A DNA stretch of 64,000 nt from Colias croceus. Its lineage: Eukaryota > Arthropoda > Insecta > Lepidoptera > Pieridae. Positions 53,501 through 58,784 of this stretch are shown here, piece after piece. The translations under genes and the position numbers were made by a program. The notes beneath the pieces were generated by a model, which saw nothing but the letters and a program-made list of their open reading frames with translations, was not told the DNA's origin and did not search any database. The stretch spans positions 11,842,001 through 11,906,000 of the forward strand of contig NC_059538.1 of assembly GCF_905220415.1 (NCBI RefSeq). The letters run 5' to 3'. Numbering within the stretch: position 1 is the stretch's first letter; every line of letters starts with the position of its first letter.

Positions 53501-55825
53501 AAAAGAGCTATCAATATACCTAATGTATAATTATTTCAATCATTGGATATGATATGAATAACTTATTCGTCCAATAAAGTATTAAATGATTATGGGCCGA
53601 TTTTTCAATGCCCAGATAAACAGCTAGATAGACTTTATTCTTCAGTTAACAAAATATTCAATTTTTCAATAGACGAATAGGACTTATCTATCGAATAACT
53701 ACGTTATTTGACGAATAAATCTATCTGCCGCTCCAACGGCCAGATAGCGTGCTATTCGACGAATAGGTGTTTGATTTGACAACTGACGCGTCAAATTTGG
53801 TATATTTTCGTTTGTAATAACATAGAGCATAGAATTATTATCAATTAAAATCATATTGAAATTGATGTTTTTGGTAGTATTGATGAACATGCCATTGAAA
53901 ATTTGCCGAACCCTGGCTTTATGTCGTTTCCATCGTAAAATATATTTAAATTTAAAGACAAATTTAATCAAAACTCTGTACTCGAATCAAAACAACAATC
54001 AACAATCATAGAACACATTCAACACAAGCAAACTTAAAATGCACTCCTGACGTGTGTCATAATGACGATTGCTGACTAATAGGCATGACGACAGTATCCA
54101 TAAATGATCCTATTAGTGTTTTTAAGGGAAAATGTATAATAAATAAATTCAATATAGTGACTTAAAAATCTTAAAAACACAAAGATTAATGAGATTATCA
54201 ATAAAATAAAACATTGAAATTCTGCAGTTGGCCATCTTGACTAAAACACGCGTGACGTCACGCTTAAGTAAACAACTCACGTCAGATGTATTTTGTTGTT
54301 ATGAATATGTTGAGAATACGCATTTTTATTTATTTTCTATTGTTTCACGTATGCTTTATCGACTCAGAACAGAAATATAATTGCGAATTCACGAATACGT
54401 GGTTTCGGGGTTCTCCGCACCAACTTTATACAATCATTTCTTATTATTTTCTCGCTTGAAATAATTACTAACACATTTTTGAGCATTATTTTAATGTGGA
54501 TTCACACTGCAATACTGCACACCACTTATAAATTCGTTTCTATAACACATATTAAATAAATATTTTTTAATTTTCTTCGCAATGCATACAAATAATTACG
54601 TATTTACTAAAGAGTGACGTCACGCTTACGCCATGACACCTCCGAGATGTTTTGGCACAGTTGATAAATATTTTTTGAAAAATGGCTTTTATCTTCGTTA
54701 AATTTAAGTATATTACCGAAATATAGAGTTTTTCTTGTATAGTAAACGTATACACACATTATGGAAGAGGATTTCAAAATCTTTCGTCATGCCTATTGCA
54801 TGAGTTGACTCTATCTCGCTCTAACCTGACTTATTTAATATGTTTGTTTCGCCACTCCGAGAGCAGAGCTGCCAATATGGAAATATTTGGTCAGATAGTT
54901 ATTCATCAAATAAATCACGATTGAAAAATAGGCGAGCCGTTATGAGTTAGATAAACAATTGAATAAATCTATTCGAGGGGTAGTTATTAGACTGTTTATC
55001 TCGGGATTGAAAAATCGGCCCTTTATTAAAATGTCACCTGTAAACTGGCAAATACTGGCAATTAGAATACATTTTTGAAATGATTATGTAATACGCTATT
55101 CGACGAATAAGTTTTAACCAAGGATTGAAAAATCAATCCTAAAATAAAAAGATGTTTACCTGCTTTTGGAAATTAGGTCTCCCAGTATAGGTAGGTATAC
55201 TAATTAGTGTGGTTGCTACAGGAATGCATTTAGCTAACTATGTGGTGAGATAGAATACAGTGGCCTTTAGCTGATAGTTCTATTCTCTACTATACCACAC
55301 CATAAGCAGTGGGAATCCAACATACACATAAATCTGACCTCCATTATTTTAAGAAAAATAATACATATTAAGCTAATATCACTACATAGTATAATAAAAC
55401 AAAGTCGCTTTCTCTGTCACTATGTCCCTATGTCCCTTTGTATGCTTAAATCTTTAAAACTACGCAACGGATTTTGATGCGGTTTTTTTAATAGATAGTG
55501 ATTCAAGAGGAAGGTTTTAGTAATTTATTAGGTTTTAGACAAAGCGGGCGAAGCCGCAGGCGGTAAGCTAGTCGATTAATAAAGTAGCATAAACCCCTGT
55601 AAAATCACTTTCTCTTCGTATATCTTTTTGCTATTCAATACCTTTCCCTTTATATTTCCTTATTAACCGTCACCTTTTGCTCACCTTAGATATAACGTGC
55701 AAATCATGATTCTGTTGAAGAGCCCGTGACGTTGACGACACTGATATAGTGCTGTCTTCTGTGTCCCCAAAAATCCAATCATCCGACTTTTTTTCCTGTT
55801 CATTGAATCCTAGAGTATCATCCAT
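41413..55825 (-). CDS. Divergent SLC6-family (neurotransmitter:sodium symporter fold) membrane protein
   Basis: Thirteen exons on - join with consistent phases: 55685-55825, 51911-52038, 51020-51147, 50386-50503, 49663-49818, 49048-49162, 48449-48580, 47843-47923, 47165-47300, 46437-46549, 45960-46082, 41996-42169, 41413-41574. They encode about 569 residues; the last donor (GTGAGT) implies a further short exon not identified. By family pattern: residues 1-47 acidic N terminus; 48-132 TM1-TM2 region; about 133-172 TM3 region with 'MQPIAYG'; 173-225 extracellular loop; 'WDIYYCAYFVLLWITAALSY' TM4; TM5; TM7 'IFRGFVSYLL'; TM8 with 'CLTEAILNEW'; 'MYPMGRLVDDLTFFSGVRP' TM10-11; TM12. The GNVWRFP motif of TM1 and a hydrophobic TM6 are missing, so sodium-coupled transport is doubtful. 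Intact frames argue against a pseudogene. TM assignments are by eye. Confidence 0.75.
41699..41756 (-). repeat. SINE-like repeat 3' fragment
   Basis: Reverse of the CGGAACCCTAAAA terminus seen at 29784, with 'AGCCTGGAGACAGACAG' adjoining. Intronic. Confidence 0.45.
41996..42169 (-). CDS. SLC6-like gene, exon 12 (TM10-11)
   Basis: 58 codons, phase 0/0. It carries the most recognisable SLC6 segment: a hydrophobic helix, then Tyr-Pro-Met-Gly-Arg-Leu-Val-Asp-Asp-Leu and 'SGVRPTKLRVITFWITPVF', matching the Y-G--R---DI---G--P---W---W-F-TP pattern of the family. Confidence 0.78.
42366..42452 (+). repeat. 65-bp tandem duplication at the RTE 5' end
   Basis: The first 22 bases of the RTE element (CGTGTGGTGCCGGCCTAGAATA) occur at 42366-42387 and again at 42431-42452, each preceded by AAATAAAATAA. 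The 65-bp period therefore includes element sequence, AT-rich spacer and target duplication. Confidence 0.8.
42431..45626 (+). mobile_element. Full-length RTE-clade LINE with intact ORF
   Basis: It starts CGTGTGGTGCCGG after AAATAAAATAA, has a 200-bp leader containing 'GGTGTCGTAAAAGGCGACTA', one 989-codon ORF, and almost no 3' untranslated region before a (GAT)n tail (45609-45626). The sequence after the tail begins AAATAAAATAA, giving an 11-bp probable target duplication. A single endonuclease-RT ORF and a short 3' region with a trinucleotide tail characterise RTE elements. It is inserted in the SLC6-like gene intron, opposite strand. Confidence 0.85.
42630..45599 (+). CDS. RTE endonuclease-reverse transcriptase polyprotein
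   Basis: 989 residues. A Gly/Arg/Pro-rich N terminus (1-45) precedes an APE-type endonuclease: 'VTYNARTL' near 50, catalytic Glu82 in Ser-Glu-Val-Arg, Gly-Asp-Phe-Asn at 187-190, and Ser-Asp-His at 279-281. The reverse transcriptase follows: 'NNKAPGEDGITSELL', 'FKKGDKTLLKNYRPISLL', 'AGFRRGFSTMDH', 'VDYEKAFDSI', 'GVRQGDVISPKLF', Phe-Ala-Asp-Asp at about 737-740, then 'YVYLGQSV'. The C terminus has 'TYGSETWSL' and 'WRWAGHIARR' as in RTE proteins. No stop or frameshift is seen, so it could be active. The protein nicks target DNA and copies its own RNA in place. The ATG at 42630 is the first in frame. Confidence 0.9.
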   Translation: MNSATTTRPLVPGSSAIPGYGSGHGNGGARGAKNHRKRSGYHSRRPLALVTYNARTLRTDEKIVELEEELSKLRWDVIGLSEVRRQGEDTITLTSGNLFFYREGDQQSQGGIGFIVRRPLINNIISIESMSSRVAYLILKISDRYSLKVIQVYAPTSAHSDEDVEVMYEDISKAIHTSKTHFNVVMGDFNAKLGKRGDDELRVGQFGFGQRNPRGQRLAEFLEKEGLFMMNSFFQKSPHRKWTWISPDGKTRNEIDFIMTTKRHIFNDVSVINRVKTGSDHRMVRGTLNIDVKLERSRLIKSTLRPFRTLIQNPEGFQLELQNRFACLGDDVSVDDMNNRLIETIRTVGLHHCKIPRKNRTQKLSDHTLKLLAERRSLLLNTSDEAKSYRQLNRRITKSLRHDIRSFNTKNIEEAIQRNKGSKVFARDGSIGQSRLTKLKTDSGKIVSSQPELLGEVEKFYGRLYTSIAKPVASPAKDPRARLTRHYTEDIPDISLYEIRMALKQLKNNKAPGEDGITSELLRAGGTPILRVLQRLFTSTLLEGTAPKAWSSSMVVLFFKKGDKTLLKNYRPISLLSHVYKLFSRVITNRLERRLDDFQPPEQAGFRRGFSTMDHIHTLRQIIQKTEEYNLPLCLAFVDYEKAFDSIETWAVLRSLQRCRIDYRYIEVLRSLYENATISVRVQEHCTKAIPLQRGVRQGDVISPKLFTAALEDVFKLLDWQELGINVNGEYISHLRFADDIVVMAESLEDLNTMLGGLYRVSQQVGLSMNMDKTKIMSNVHVVPTPVSVGNSILEVVDEYVYLGQSVQLGKSNFGKEVNRRIRLGWAAFGKLRNIFSSKIPQCLKTKVFEQCVLPVLTYGSETWSLTAGMVHKLRVAQRAMERAMLGVSLRDRIRNEEIRKRTKVTDIAHRISKLKWRWAGHIARRTDGRWGKKVLEWRPRTGRRSVGRPSTRWTDDLIKVAGSRWIQAAGDRSFWKSLGEAYVLQWTS
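45960..46082 (-). CDS. SLC6-like gene, exon 11 (TM8-9)
   Basis: 41 codons, phase 0/0. 'FQCLTEAILNEW' corresponds to the Q-F---E----A--DE- end of TM8, followed by a 17-residue hydrophobic TM9 and Pro-Arg-Met at a GTAAAT donor. Confidence 0.75.
46437..46549 (-). CDS. SLC6-like gene, exon 10 (EL4 and TM8)
   Basis: 113 nt, phase 1 to 0. It encodes 'PFSLFYLWPIYFSQF' then 'LFGIIFFGLNFVNEYLII', matching the G-GL-F--YP-A------S--W-ILFF-ML--LG-- pattern. The donor is a perfect GTAAGT. Confidence 0.77.
46626..46822 (-). mobile_element. Helitron-like repeat, family A
   Basis: A complete reversed copy A|CTAGCTGCTCCGCGCGG ... AGTATAGA|T in an SLC6 intron. A separate scrap of a terminus (A|CTAGCTGTGCTCCGTGG) lies at 46572-46591. 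Confidence 0.75.
46930..47111 (+). mobile_element. Helitron-like repeat, family A
   Basis: A + copy ending GCGCAGCTAG|T; the 5' TC tip is decayed. It ends 54 bp from exon 9. Confidence 0.7.
47165..47300 (-). CDS. SLC6-like gene, exon 9 (TM7)
   Basis: 136 nt, phase 0 to 1, donor GTAAAT. 'DSSLIVTSNAIFNIF' then Arg-Gly-Phe-Val-Ser-Tyr aligns with the D-LIV---N-----F-GFV segment at the end of TM6 and TM7. A nearer donor (GTTAAA) was set aside because it breaks the phase with exon 10. Confidence 0.7.
47579..47785 (+). repeat. Helitron-like repeat, family B, internal deletion
   Basis: It lacks the 'CACGCCTAAACTACTGAAC' block between 'GTTACTCA' and 'ATTTGGTAT' but keeps both ends; it finishes GGTGGAAAGCTAG|T. 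It lies 57 bp from exon 8. Confidence 0.7.
47843..47923 (-). CDS. SLC6-like gene, exon 8 (position of TM6)
   Basis: 27 codons, phase 0/0 (TTTTTCAG acceptor, GTACAG donor). The peptide is polar and Ser/Thr-rich where the family normally has the unwound, hydrophobic TM6 that lines the substrate site. It is either an eroded TM6 or an exon replacing it. Confidence 0.6.
47938..48146 (+). mobile_element. Helitron-like repeat, family A, abutting a splice acceptor
   Basis: The 5' tip TCTATACTTAATAATATT lies only 14 bp from exon 8. On the - strand the tip therefore occupies the usual branch-point region of this intron. The 3' end is CAGCTAA (mutated CTAG). Confidence 0.72.
48449..48580 (-). CDS. SLC6-like gene, exon 7 (TM5)
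   Basis: 44 codons, phase 0/0 (TTTACAG / GTTAGT). 'SQIALTFILFVSFIHLCAVY' is a clear membrane helix, followed by a Tyr-Pro-Ser-Tyr loop. An ATG upstream in frame lies before the acceptor and is not the start. Confidence 0.75.
48610..48800 (+). repeat. Helitron-like repeat, family B variant
   Basis: 5' part 'CCTACTAATATTATAAATA', then 'CCGATTACAATGAAATTTAG' and 'ATATAGAGGGTAACTTGGAT', as in the 1307 copy. The 3' module is lost after 'GAACTATGCGAGTTTTTAG'. Confidence 0.55.
48823..48990 (+). mobile_element. Helitron-like repeat, family A
   Basis: Both termini are present (TCTATACATTATATTATG ... GCACAGCTAG) with an internal deletion near the GTTTG run. It ends 57 bp from exon 6; the base after CTAG is A rather than T. 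Confidence 0.7.
49048..49162 (-). CDS. SLC6-like gene, exon 6 (TM4)
   Basis: 115 nt, phase 2 to 0, donor GTAAGG. 'WDIYYCAYFVLLWITAALSY' and then a basic Lys-Leu-Leu-Phe-Lys-Arg stretch match the W----C----W------KG pattern of TM4. Confidence 0.75.
49374..49535. mobile_element. Foldback MITE, PIF/Harbinger-like
   Basis: The arms of about 65 bp are inverted copies: GGCCGATTGCAGAGCTTCAG... and its complement, extending through 'GTCATATGTATGGAAAT'. They are flanked by TTA on both sides (49371-49373, 49536-49538). GGCC tips with a TTA duplication fit PIF/Harbinger MITEs. It is intronic in the SLC6-like gene. Confidence 0.75.
49663..49818 (-). CDS. SLC6-like gene, exon 5 (extracellular loop 2)
   Basis: 156 nt, phase 2/2, acceptor ATTTCAG, donor GTAAGA. 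It has two cysteines near the start and potential N-glycosylation sites (Asn-Tyr-Thr, Asn-Lys-Thr), typical of the large EL2 loop between TM3 and TM4. Confidence 0.7.
49860..49949 (+). mobile_element. MITE, AAGTGAAACTTCTTT family
   Basis: A 90-bp copy with both inverted tips (AAGTGAAACTTCTTT and complement). It lies 41 bp upstream of the exon 5 acceptor. Confidence 0.65.
50130..50297. repeat. Three tandem 57-bp foldback units
   Basis: The unit starts GAGTAAGACAATACATAAAT and ends 'TTATTTATGTTTTGTCT' plus a 7-base linker, so each unit is itself nearly palindromic. Three units follow each other with almost no divergence; the last ends GTATTGTCTTACT, completing the palindrome. Confidence 0.8.
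50386..50503 (-). CDS. SLC6-like gene, exon 4 (TM3)
   Basis: 118 nt, phase 1 to 2 (CTTTCAG / GTAATA). It encodes 'STIAFIITAILQLVVFIH' and 'YLDYLIQGVLFKSPLN', matching the helix before the conserved LPW--C of EL2; here the tryptophan is lost. Confidence 0.72.
50780..50954 (+). repeat. Dispersed element, AAGCTATTGCATAGCT family, copy 2
   Basis: Starts 'AAAAGACGTGTGGCACTCGG' and contains 'AAAGCTATTGCATAGCATGC', 'CTTCAAGCCACACCTCC' and 'GGGGAGCGTGAGGTTTTT', ending 'AAGCTATGCAATAGCTTG'. It is the reverse complement of the 14249-14397 copy. Intronic in the SLC6-like gene. Confidence 0.7.
51020..51147 (-). CDS. SLC6-like gene, exon 3 (TM2)
   Basis: 128 nt, phase 2 to 1, acceptor ATTTTCAG, donor GTAATT. 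'YLWFYLSNVLCKT' and 'YIYVFFSVYAPD' occupy the place of the Y-------G-P--F-E---GQ helix, and 'KMQPIAYG' matches the start of TM3. The glutamate of TM2 is absent. Confidence 0.7.
51172..51371 (+). mobile_element. Helitron-like repeat, family A
   Basis: Complete: TCTATACAAATATTATAAAG ... GCACAGCTAG|T, 25 bp from exon 3 on its intron side. Confidence 0.75.
51465..51660 (-). repeat. Helitron-like family A, decayed
   Basis: A reversed copy without intact termini: 'CTGTGCCACGCGGCTTTACC', 'CTAAGCGTGATCATATA' and 'CAAAATGGACCCGTAGTTTC' are recognisable. Confidence 0.5.
51770..51893 (+). mobile_element. RTE-type LINE 3' end, truncated
   Basis: Contains 'CGTGGTGGATTATGGCC' and 'CCTGTCCCAGCAGTGG', ending 'GAGCTGATGATGATGATGA'. 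It is a second RTE subfamily compared with the full-length element at 42431. It lies 18 bp from exon 2 of the SLC6-like gene. Confidence 0.7.
51911..52038 (-). CDS. SLC6-like gene, exon 2 (degenerate TM1)
   Basis: 128 nt, phase 0 to 2 (ATAAACAG / GTAAGA). The Lys-Trp that precedes TM1 is kept, but the following 'VLAYYRGFATGPTKTQFLC' replaces the Gly-Leu-Gly-Asn-Val-Trp-Arg-Phe-Pro ion-binding motif. The length of the segment agrees with the family. Confidence 0.7.
52072..52145 (-). repeat. Retroposon 3' end with (AATG)n tail
   Basis: On + a GAATGAATGAATG run is followed by 'AAGCCTTTATTGCAAG', the reverse of an AATAAAGGC poly(A)-signal-like end. Confidence 0.45.
52325..52482 (+). repeat. Retroposon 3' end
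   Basis: 'CATCCGAGTGGTGGAGACCT', 'TACACCTTGTATATGTTGCC' and AAATAAATAAAG followed by a TTATA-type tail suggest a truncated LINE 3' untranslated region. Confidence 0.4.
52761..52997 (-). repeat. tRNA-derived SINE, copy 2
   Basis: On - it starts 'GACCGGTTGGCTTGGTTGG' with a B box 'GGTCGTGGGTTCGATTCC' and ends in ATTTATTTATTTAT. It is fuller than the copy at 33871. A 109-codon frame through it is incidental. Confidence 0.7.
53275..53465 (-). mobile_element. Helitron-like repeat, family A
   Basis: A complete reversed copy, A|CTAGCTGCTCCGCGCGG ... AGTATAGA|T, in the first intron of the SLC6-like gene. Confidence 0.75.
53593..55022. mobile_element. PIF/Harbinger-like DNA transposon, decayed, 1.43 kb
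   Basis: The left tip TGGGCCGATTTTTCAATGCC and the complement of the right tip AGGGCCGATTTTTCAATCCC match except at the outer base and near the inner end. TTA flanks both sides (53590-53592, 55023-55025). Further inverted similarity includes 'AGATAAACAG'. The inside has two 'GTGACGTCACGCTTA' repeats (about 54250 and 54615) and a 90-codon minus-strand frame of unknown nature. No clear DDE transposase is seen. Confidence 0.65.
55088..55140. repeat. Fragment related to the 53593 element
   Basis: 'CGCTATTCGACGAATAAG' and 'GGATTGAAAAATCAATCC' echo 'TGCTATTCGACGAATAGG' (53749) and the tip of the neighbouring element. Confidence 0.5.
55380..55571 (+). mobile_element. Helitron-like repeat, family C
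   Basis: The best + copy of family C: 'ACTACATAGTATAATAAAAC', 'GCAACGGATTTTGATGCGG', ending GGCGGTAAGCTAG|T. It lies 113 bp from exon 1 on its intron side. Confidence 0.75.
55685..55825 (-). CDS. SLC6-like gene, exon 1 (start)
   Basis: The ATG at 55825 opens 47 codons of acidic, Ser-rich cytoplasmic N terminus ('GFNEQEKKSDDWIFGDTED'), phase 0, donor GTGAGC. No signal peptide, as expected for SLC6 proteins. Confidence 0.72.
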
Positions 55826-55858
55826 TTTATAATTATTTATTACTGACGAAGCTTATGT

Positions 55859-56348
55859 CGAGCCAATTTAATAGGCAACATTTGACGTCTATCAATTTTA
55901 TCTTCGAAGAGAGGTAACCTGCTTAAAAACATCGATTAAAGTGTATTAATCGATACGATATCGACATTTGTCAATCGAATTTATTAATTTATGATGATTT
56001 TTATTCACAAGTAATCAATGCATTCGATTCTAGATGTCAGATTTCGATTTTTAGAGTAACGTCTCTAGTATTTAAAAAGAAAAAAGGTTTATTGACACAA
56101 AATTGTAGCGACGTCAGTTCTTCAATTCAGAAATTGTTTATTATGTTTAGGAATGTTTATCAGTAAAATGAAATCTTAAAATTACTTGTATCGGTCATTA
56201 TTATTATAAATATGTAATCGTAATTGAAAAAAGTTAAGCAAATGTGCAGTTCTAACAAAACGAAATATCATGTTATTCTATGTCGTCGTTACTAGGTTAC
56301 GTTGTTGAATTTTGTTGAACTGTCAAATGTTGCCTATTAAAATGGCTC
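55859..56348. mobile_element. Short inverted-repeat element upstream of the SLC6-like gene
   Basis: GAGCCAATTTAATAGGCAAC at the left and the complement of GAGCCATTTTAATAGGCAAC at the right, about 30 bp of inverted repeat with 'ATTTGAC' inside. No clear target duplication. It begins 34 bp upstream of the ATG, so the gene's leader or core promoter must lie at or inside it. Confidence 0.6.
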
Positions 56349-56843
56349 TACTTTTTATAGTGACCAAGTATCTGGCAAAATTATAAAAGATATTTTCATT
56401 AAATCTGCCCAAGAAGCTTATATCTTATACACTGGAGATTTCGGTATGAACATTTGACGTGTAACGAGAAAATTGTTGTGTTTTATCACTTTCACACCTA
56501 ACTTGGTATTGCCACTGTTAATACGAAGTTTTCCCAAGGCTACTATGTATGCCGTAATATTCTGTGCAAAAGGTTAGTTTTTGTACATGAGTTTGTTGAT
56601 AAATTGCCAACAACGTCATTCAGAAGCATTGTTGGATGAGACAATTATTATTTATGCTAAATAAAATAAGTATCTGGACCAATTATTAAAAAGCGATACT
56701 CCCTGATTATGGGTAGTTACCATAATAAAATTGTAGCAACTCTCACTTTGACAATATGGCATAAGTGTCAAAAAAATTGCGTCGCTTCGAATATTTAAGT
56801 TAATATTGTTGCGTATTTAATAAATATTTTCCGAATATAAATA

Positions 56844-57366
56844 ATGTATTGCATTGTGAAAAATTGCAGAAGTGTTTGGACACCAAATTCTGGCATAGAA
56901 TTTCACAGGCAAGTGTATATTTACGTTATTTACAATTATTATTCCTCAATACTCCTGCATTTACCTGTTTAGAATCATTTCAATGGCAAAAATTGTAAAA
57001 TTTTGCATCATTTTAGAAAGCAGTCATGTTAAATTTGTTATTTTCCTAATACTTTATCATTTTTCAACAAGTTTTCAATAAACAAAATTAACAAGTAAGG
57101 TAACTATGATGACGAGTTTTTATGGATAGTGAAGAGAATATATTGTAATAACAATATTATGATGAAATTTAGAACACCATTTTCAAGATTTTTACTAGTA
57201 ATGAAACAACACTCGACATCGGTATTGCACTCACAAGTAGTTATAAGATTGTTCGTTTTTACATCGAAATTTATACTTTTTTAACTTACCTCATATTTTT
57301 TGTTTTAGGTATTTCAGCTTTCCAAAAAGTAAAATAAAAAGAAATATATGTGCCCATCAATGGTAA
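56844..57366 (+). pseudogene. THAP-domain remnant of a P-like transposase
   Basis: The exon 56844-56908 encodes 'MYCIVKNCRSVWTPNSGIEF' and His (C-x4-C as in a C2CH THAP zinc finger) and ends at AG|GCAAGT, a GC-type donor. After the acceptor near 57308 or 57317 the frame reads 'FPKSKIKRNICAHQW' and stops at 57364. Using the second acceptor gives Phe-His-Ser-Phe-Pro, the usual THAP core. The rest of the transposase does not follow in this frame, so it is a truncated gene. Confidence 0.6.
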
Positions 57367-57368
57367 AA

Positions 57369-57653
57369 TTACTGAGGATTACGACCCAGAAAAAAATACC
57401 TTTTGAAAAATAAACTTTGTAAAGTTAGCTGAAATTTGTGCAAGGCGTTTATTATAAACAGTTTTTCTTTGATGATTTTGGCTTGAAATTGACCCGTCGA
57501 AGCAACGCGTTTAAAAAGAAGATCTGAGTAGCTTACAATTTGGTAAACAGCATCTGATGCAAAACACAAATTTCCTCTATTTACAAAGGATGTTAATGCT
57601 ATATATCGGTTCATATCCAGGCTATGTAGCCAAGAGTTATTTAAAACTATCAT
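57369..57653 (-). pseudogene. P-like transposase C-terminal fragment, inverted
   Basis: A 94-codon minus-strand frame includes 'VNRGNLCFASDAVYQIV' and 'SYSDLLFKR', reminiscent of the Arg-Gly-Gly-Leu--Pro-Ser--Val segment in the C-terminal region of P/THAP9 transposases. It lies on the opposite strand to the THAP exon inside the same element, implying an internal inversion. The family match is by memory of the motif and is tentative. Confidence 0.4.
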
Positions 57654-58100
57654 TCTATACCAATTAAAATTGTATGTACCTATAAAGTATGGCCAGTAAT
57701 ATTATAATATAATTAATACTGTTAAAAATATATTATGTCGTTATTATTTATAGACCATGATTTTTAGTTTTTTCTATTTCGAAAAATCCTGAATATACAA
57801 ACCAGTGTGGTCACCCACAGAAAGAGACAAAAAACAACACTGACGTCATTCAAGGTTATATTTTCTTGTGACAAGTCAATGGTCATAGTGCAATCTCCAG
57901 TGTATTAGATATAAGCTTCTTGAATCTGCCAATTAATTCATAGAGCAAAGTGGTGTCAAATCTGAAAAACGTCGTAACTTGATAGCAAAGAGATTATATA
58001 TCAATTTATGTATGTTTGTTCCATACACGTTCCATAGTTTGTTCTCTTGGTAAGCCTCTTGGGATCAGAAACACCAGTAGACAAAGAACAGTATTTATTT

Positions 58101-58222
58101 CTGTAGATACTGCTTTCCGAATCGGTGGTAAATGTTAAAAATAATTATGTAATGACGATTCGAAAGTGCTACTAAATAGTAGTCTAATTGAATAAATGAA
58201 TGTTTGAGTTTGAGTTTGAGTT
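58101..58222 (+). repeat. Retroposon, (TTTGAG)n-tail family
   Basis: 3' part only: 'GATACTGCTTTCCGAATCGG', 'TAATGACGATTCGAAAGTGC' and the GTTTGAG tail. Confidence 0.65.
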
Positions 58223-58374
58223 CTACCAAATTTATATACCACAGAACTTCATAATTAATTAACTATGTAGTAATATAAAAGTCGATTTAGGCTTCGATAA
58301 ACCCTTATACAATAATTGCAAATGACGTCACAATCATCTTGTATACCACCAAGAAATCCCCACAATAACGTTCC

Positions 58375-58589
58375 TGTTGGCACCATGAATTGGATATTGA
58401 TGATCTGTGGTACACACAGCGTCATCTGGCAACGCTGTATTTCGGGAAGACATCTTTGATTTTACATTGGTCATATACACGGCATTCTATACAATCCTTT
58501 TCTGTTAATTACTATTTACAATTGTTACATGAAATAAAATATACATTGAGATTAATTGCTTTCTATTATACAACCCGACATATATAACA
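58375..58589 (+). repeat. 5' LTR
   Basis: 215 bp, TGTTGGCACC ... TATATAACA. It holds AATAAA at 58533-58538. Short frames through it (Met-Asp-Ile-Asp-Asp...) recur in the 3' LTR and are not genes. Confidence 0.92.
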
Positions 58590-58607
58590 GATTGGCGACG
58601 AGGACGG
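58590..58607 (+). promoter_or_regulatory. Putative primer-binding site
   Basis: The sequence just after the LTR, ATTGGCGACGAGGACGG, has the TGGCGAC start commonly found at the minus-strand primer site of Ty3/gypsy elements. The matching tRNA is not assigned. Confidence 0.5.
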
Positions 58608-58784
58608 AGGAAGTGGAAATTCAATACTAATAATCAAGTGAAGAACATCGTGCGTACGTCGACCCATGTGCTCCTAACACCTTTTCCTTTGTTCCAAGGG
58701 TTCCACATCCCGTGATGATAACCCGCTTCACAACCTCCTTTTTTTTCCTTTACAATAATATACAATACATTACAAGTACGCAAA

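Larger units (their letters stand above)
56410..57922 (+). mobile_element. P-element-like DNA transposon, degenerate, with THAP exon
   Basis: The inverted ends begin CAAGAAGCTTATATCT and extend about 100 bp with gaps. A perfect 8-bp target duplication AATCTGCC lies at 56402-56409 and 57923-57930. Eight-base duplications, TIRs and an N-terminal THAP domain are features of the P superfamily. The coding parts are broken and rearranged. The foldback MITE at 4979-5225 shares both ends. Confidence 0.75.

Noticed and set aside
58390..58587. 65-codon frame starting Met-Asp-Ile-Asp-Asp, repeated at 62214-62411
   Set aside because: It lies wholly in the LTRs, so its duplication is explained by the LTR pair.
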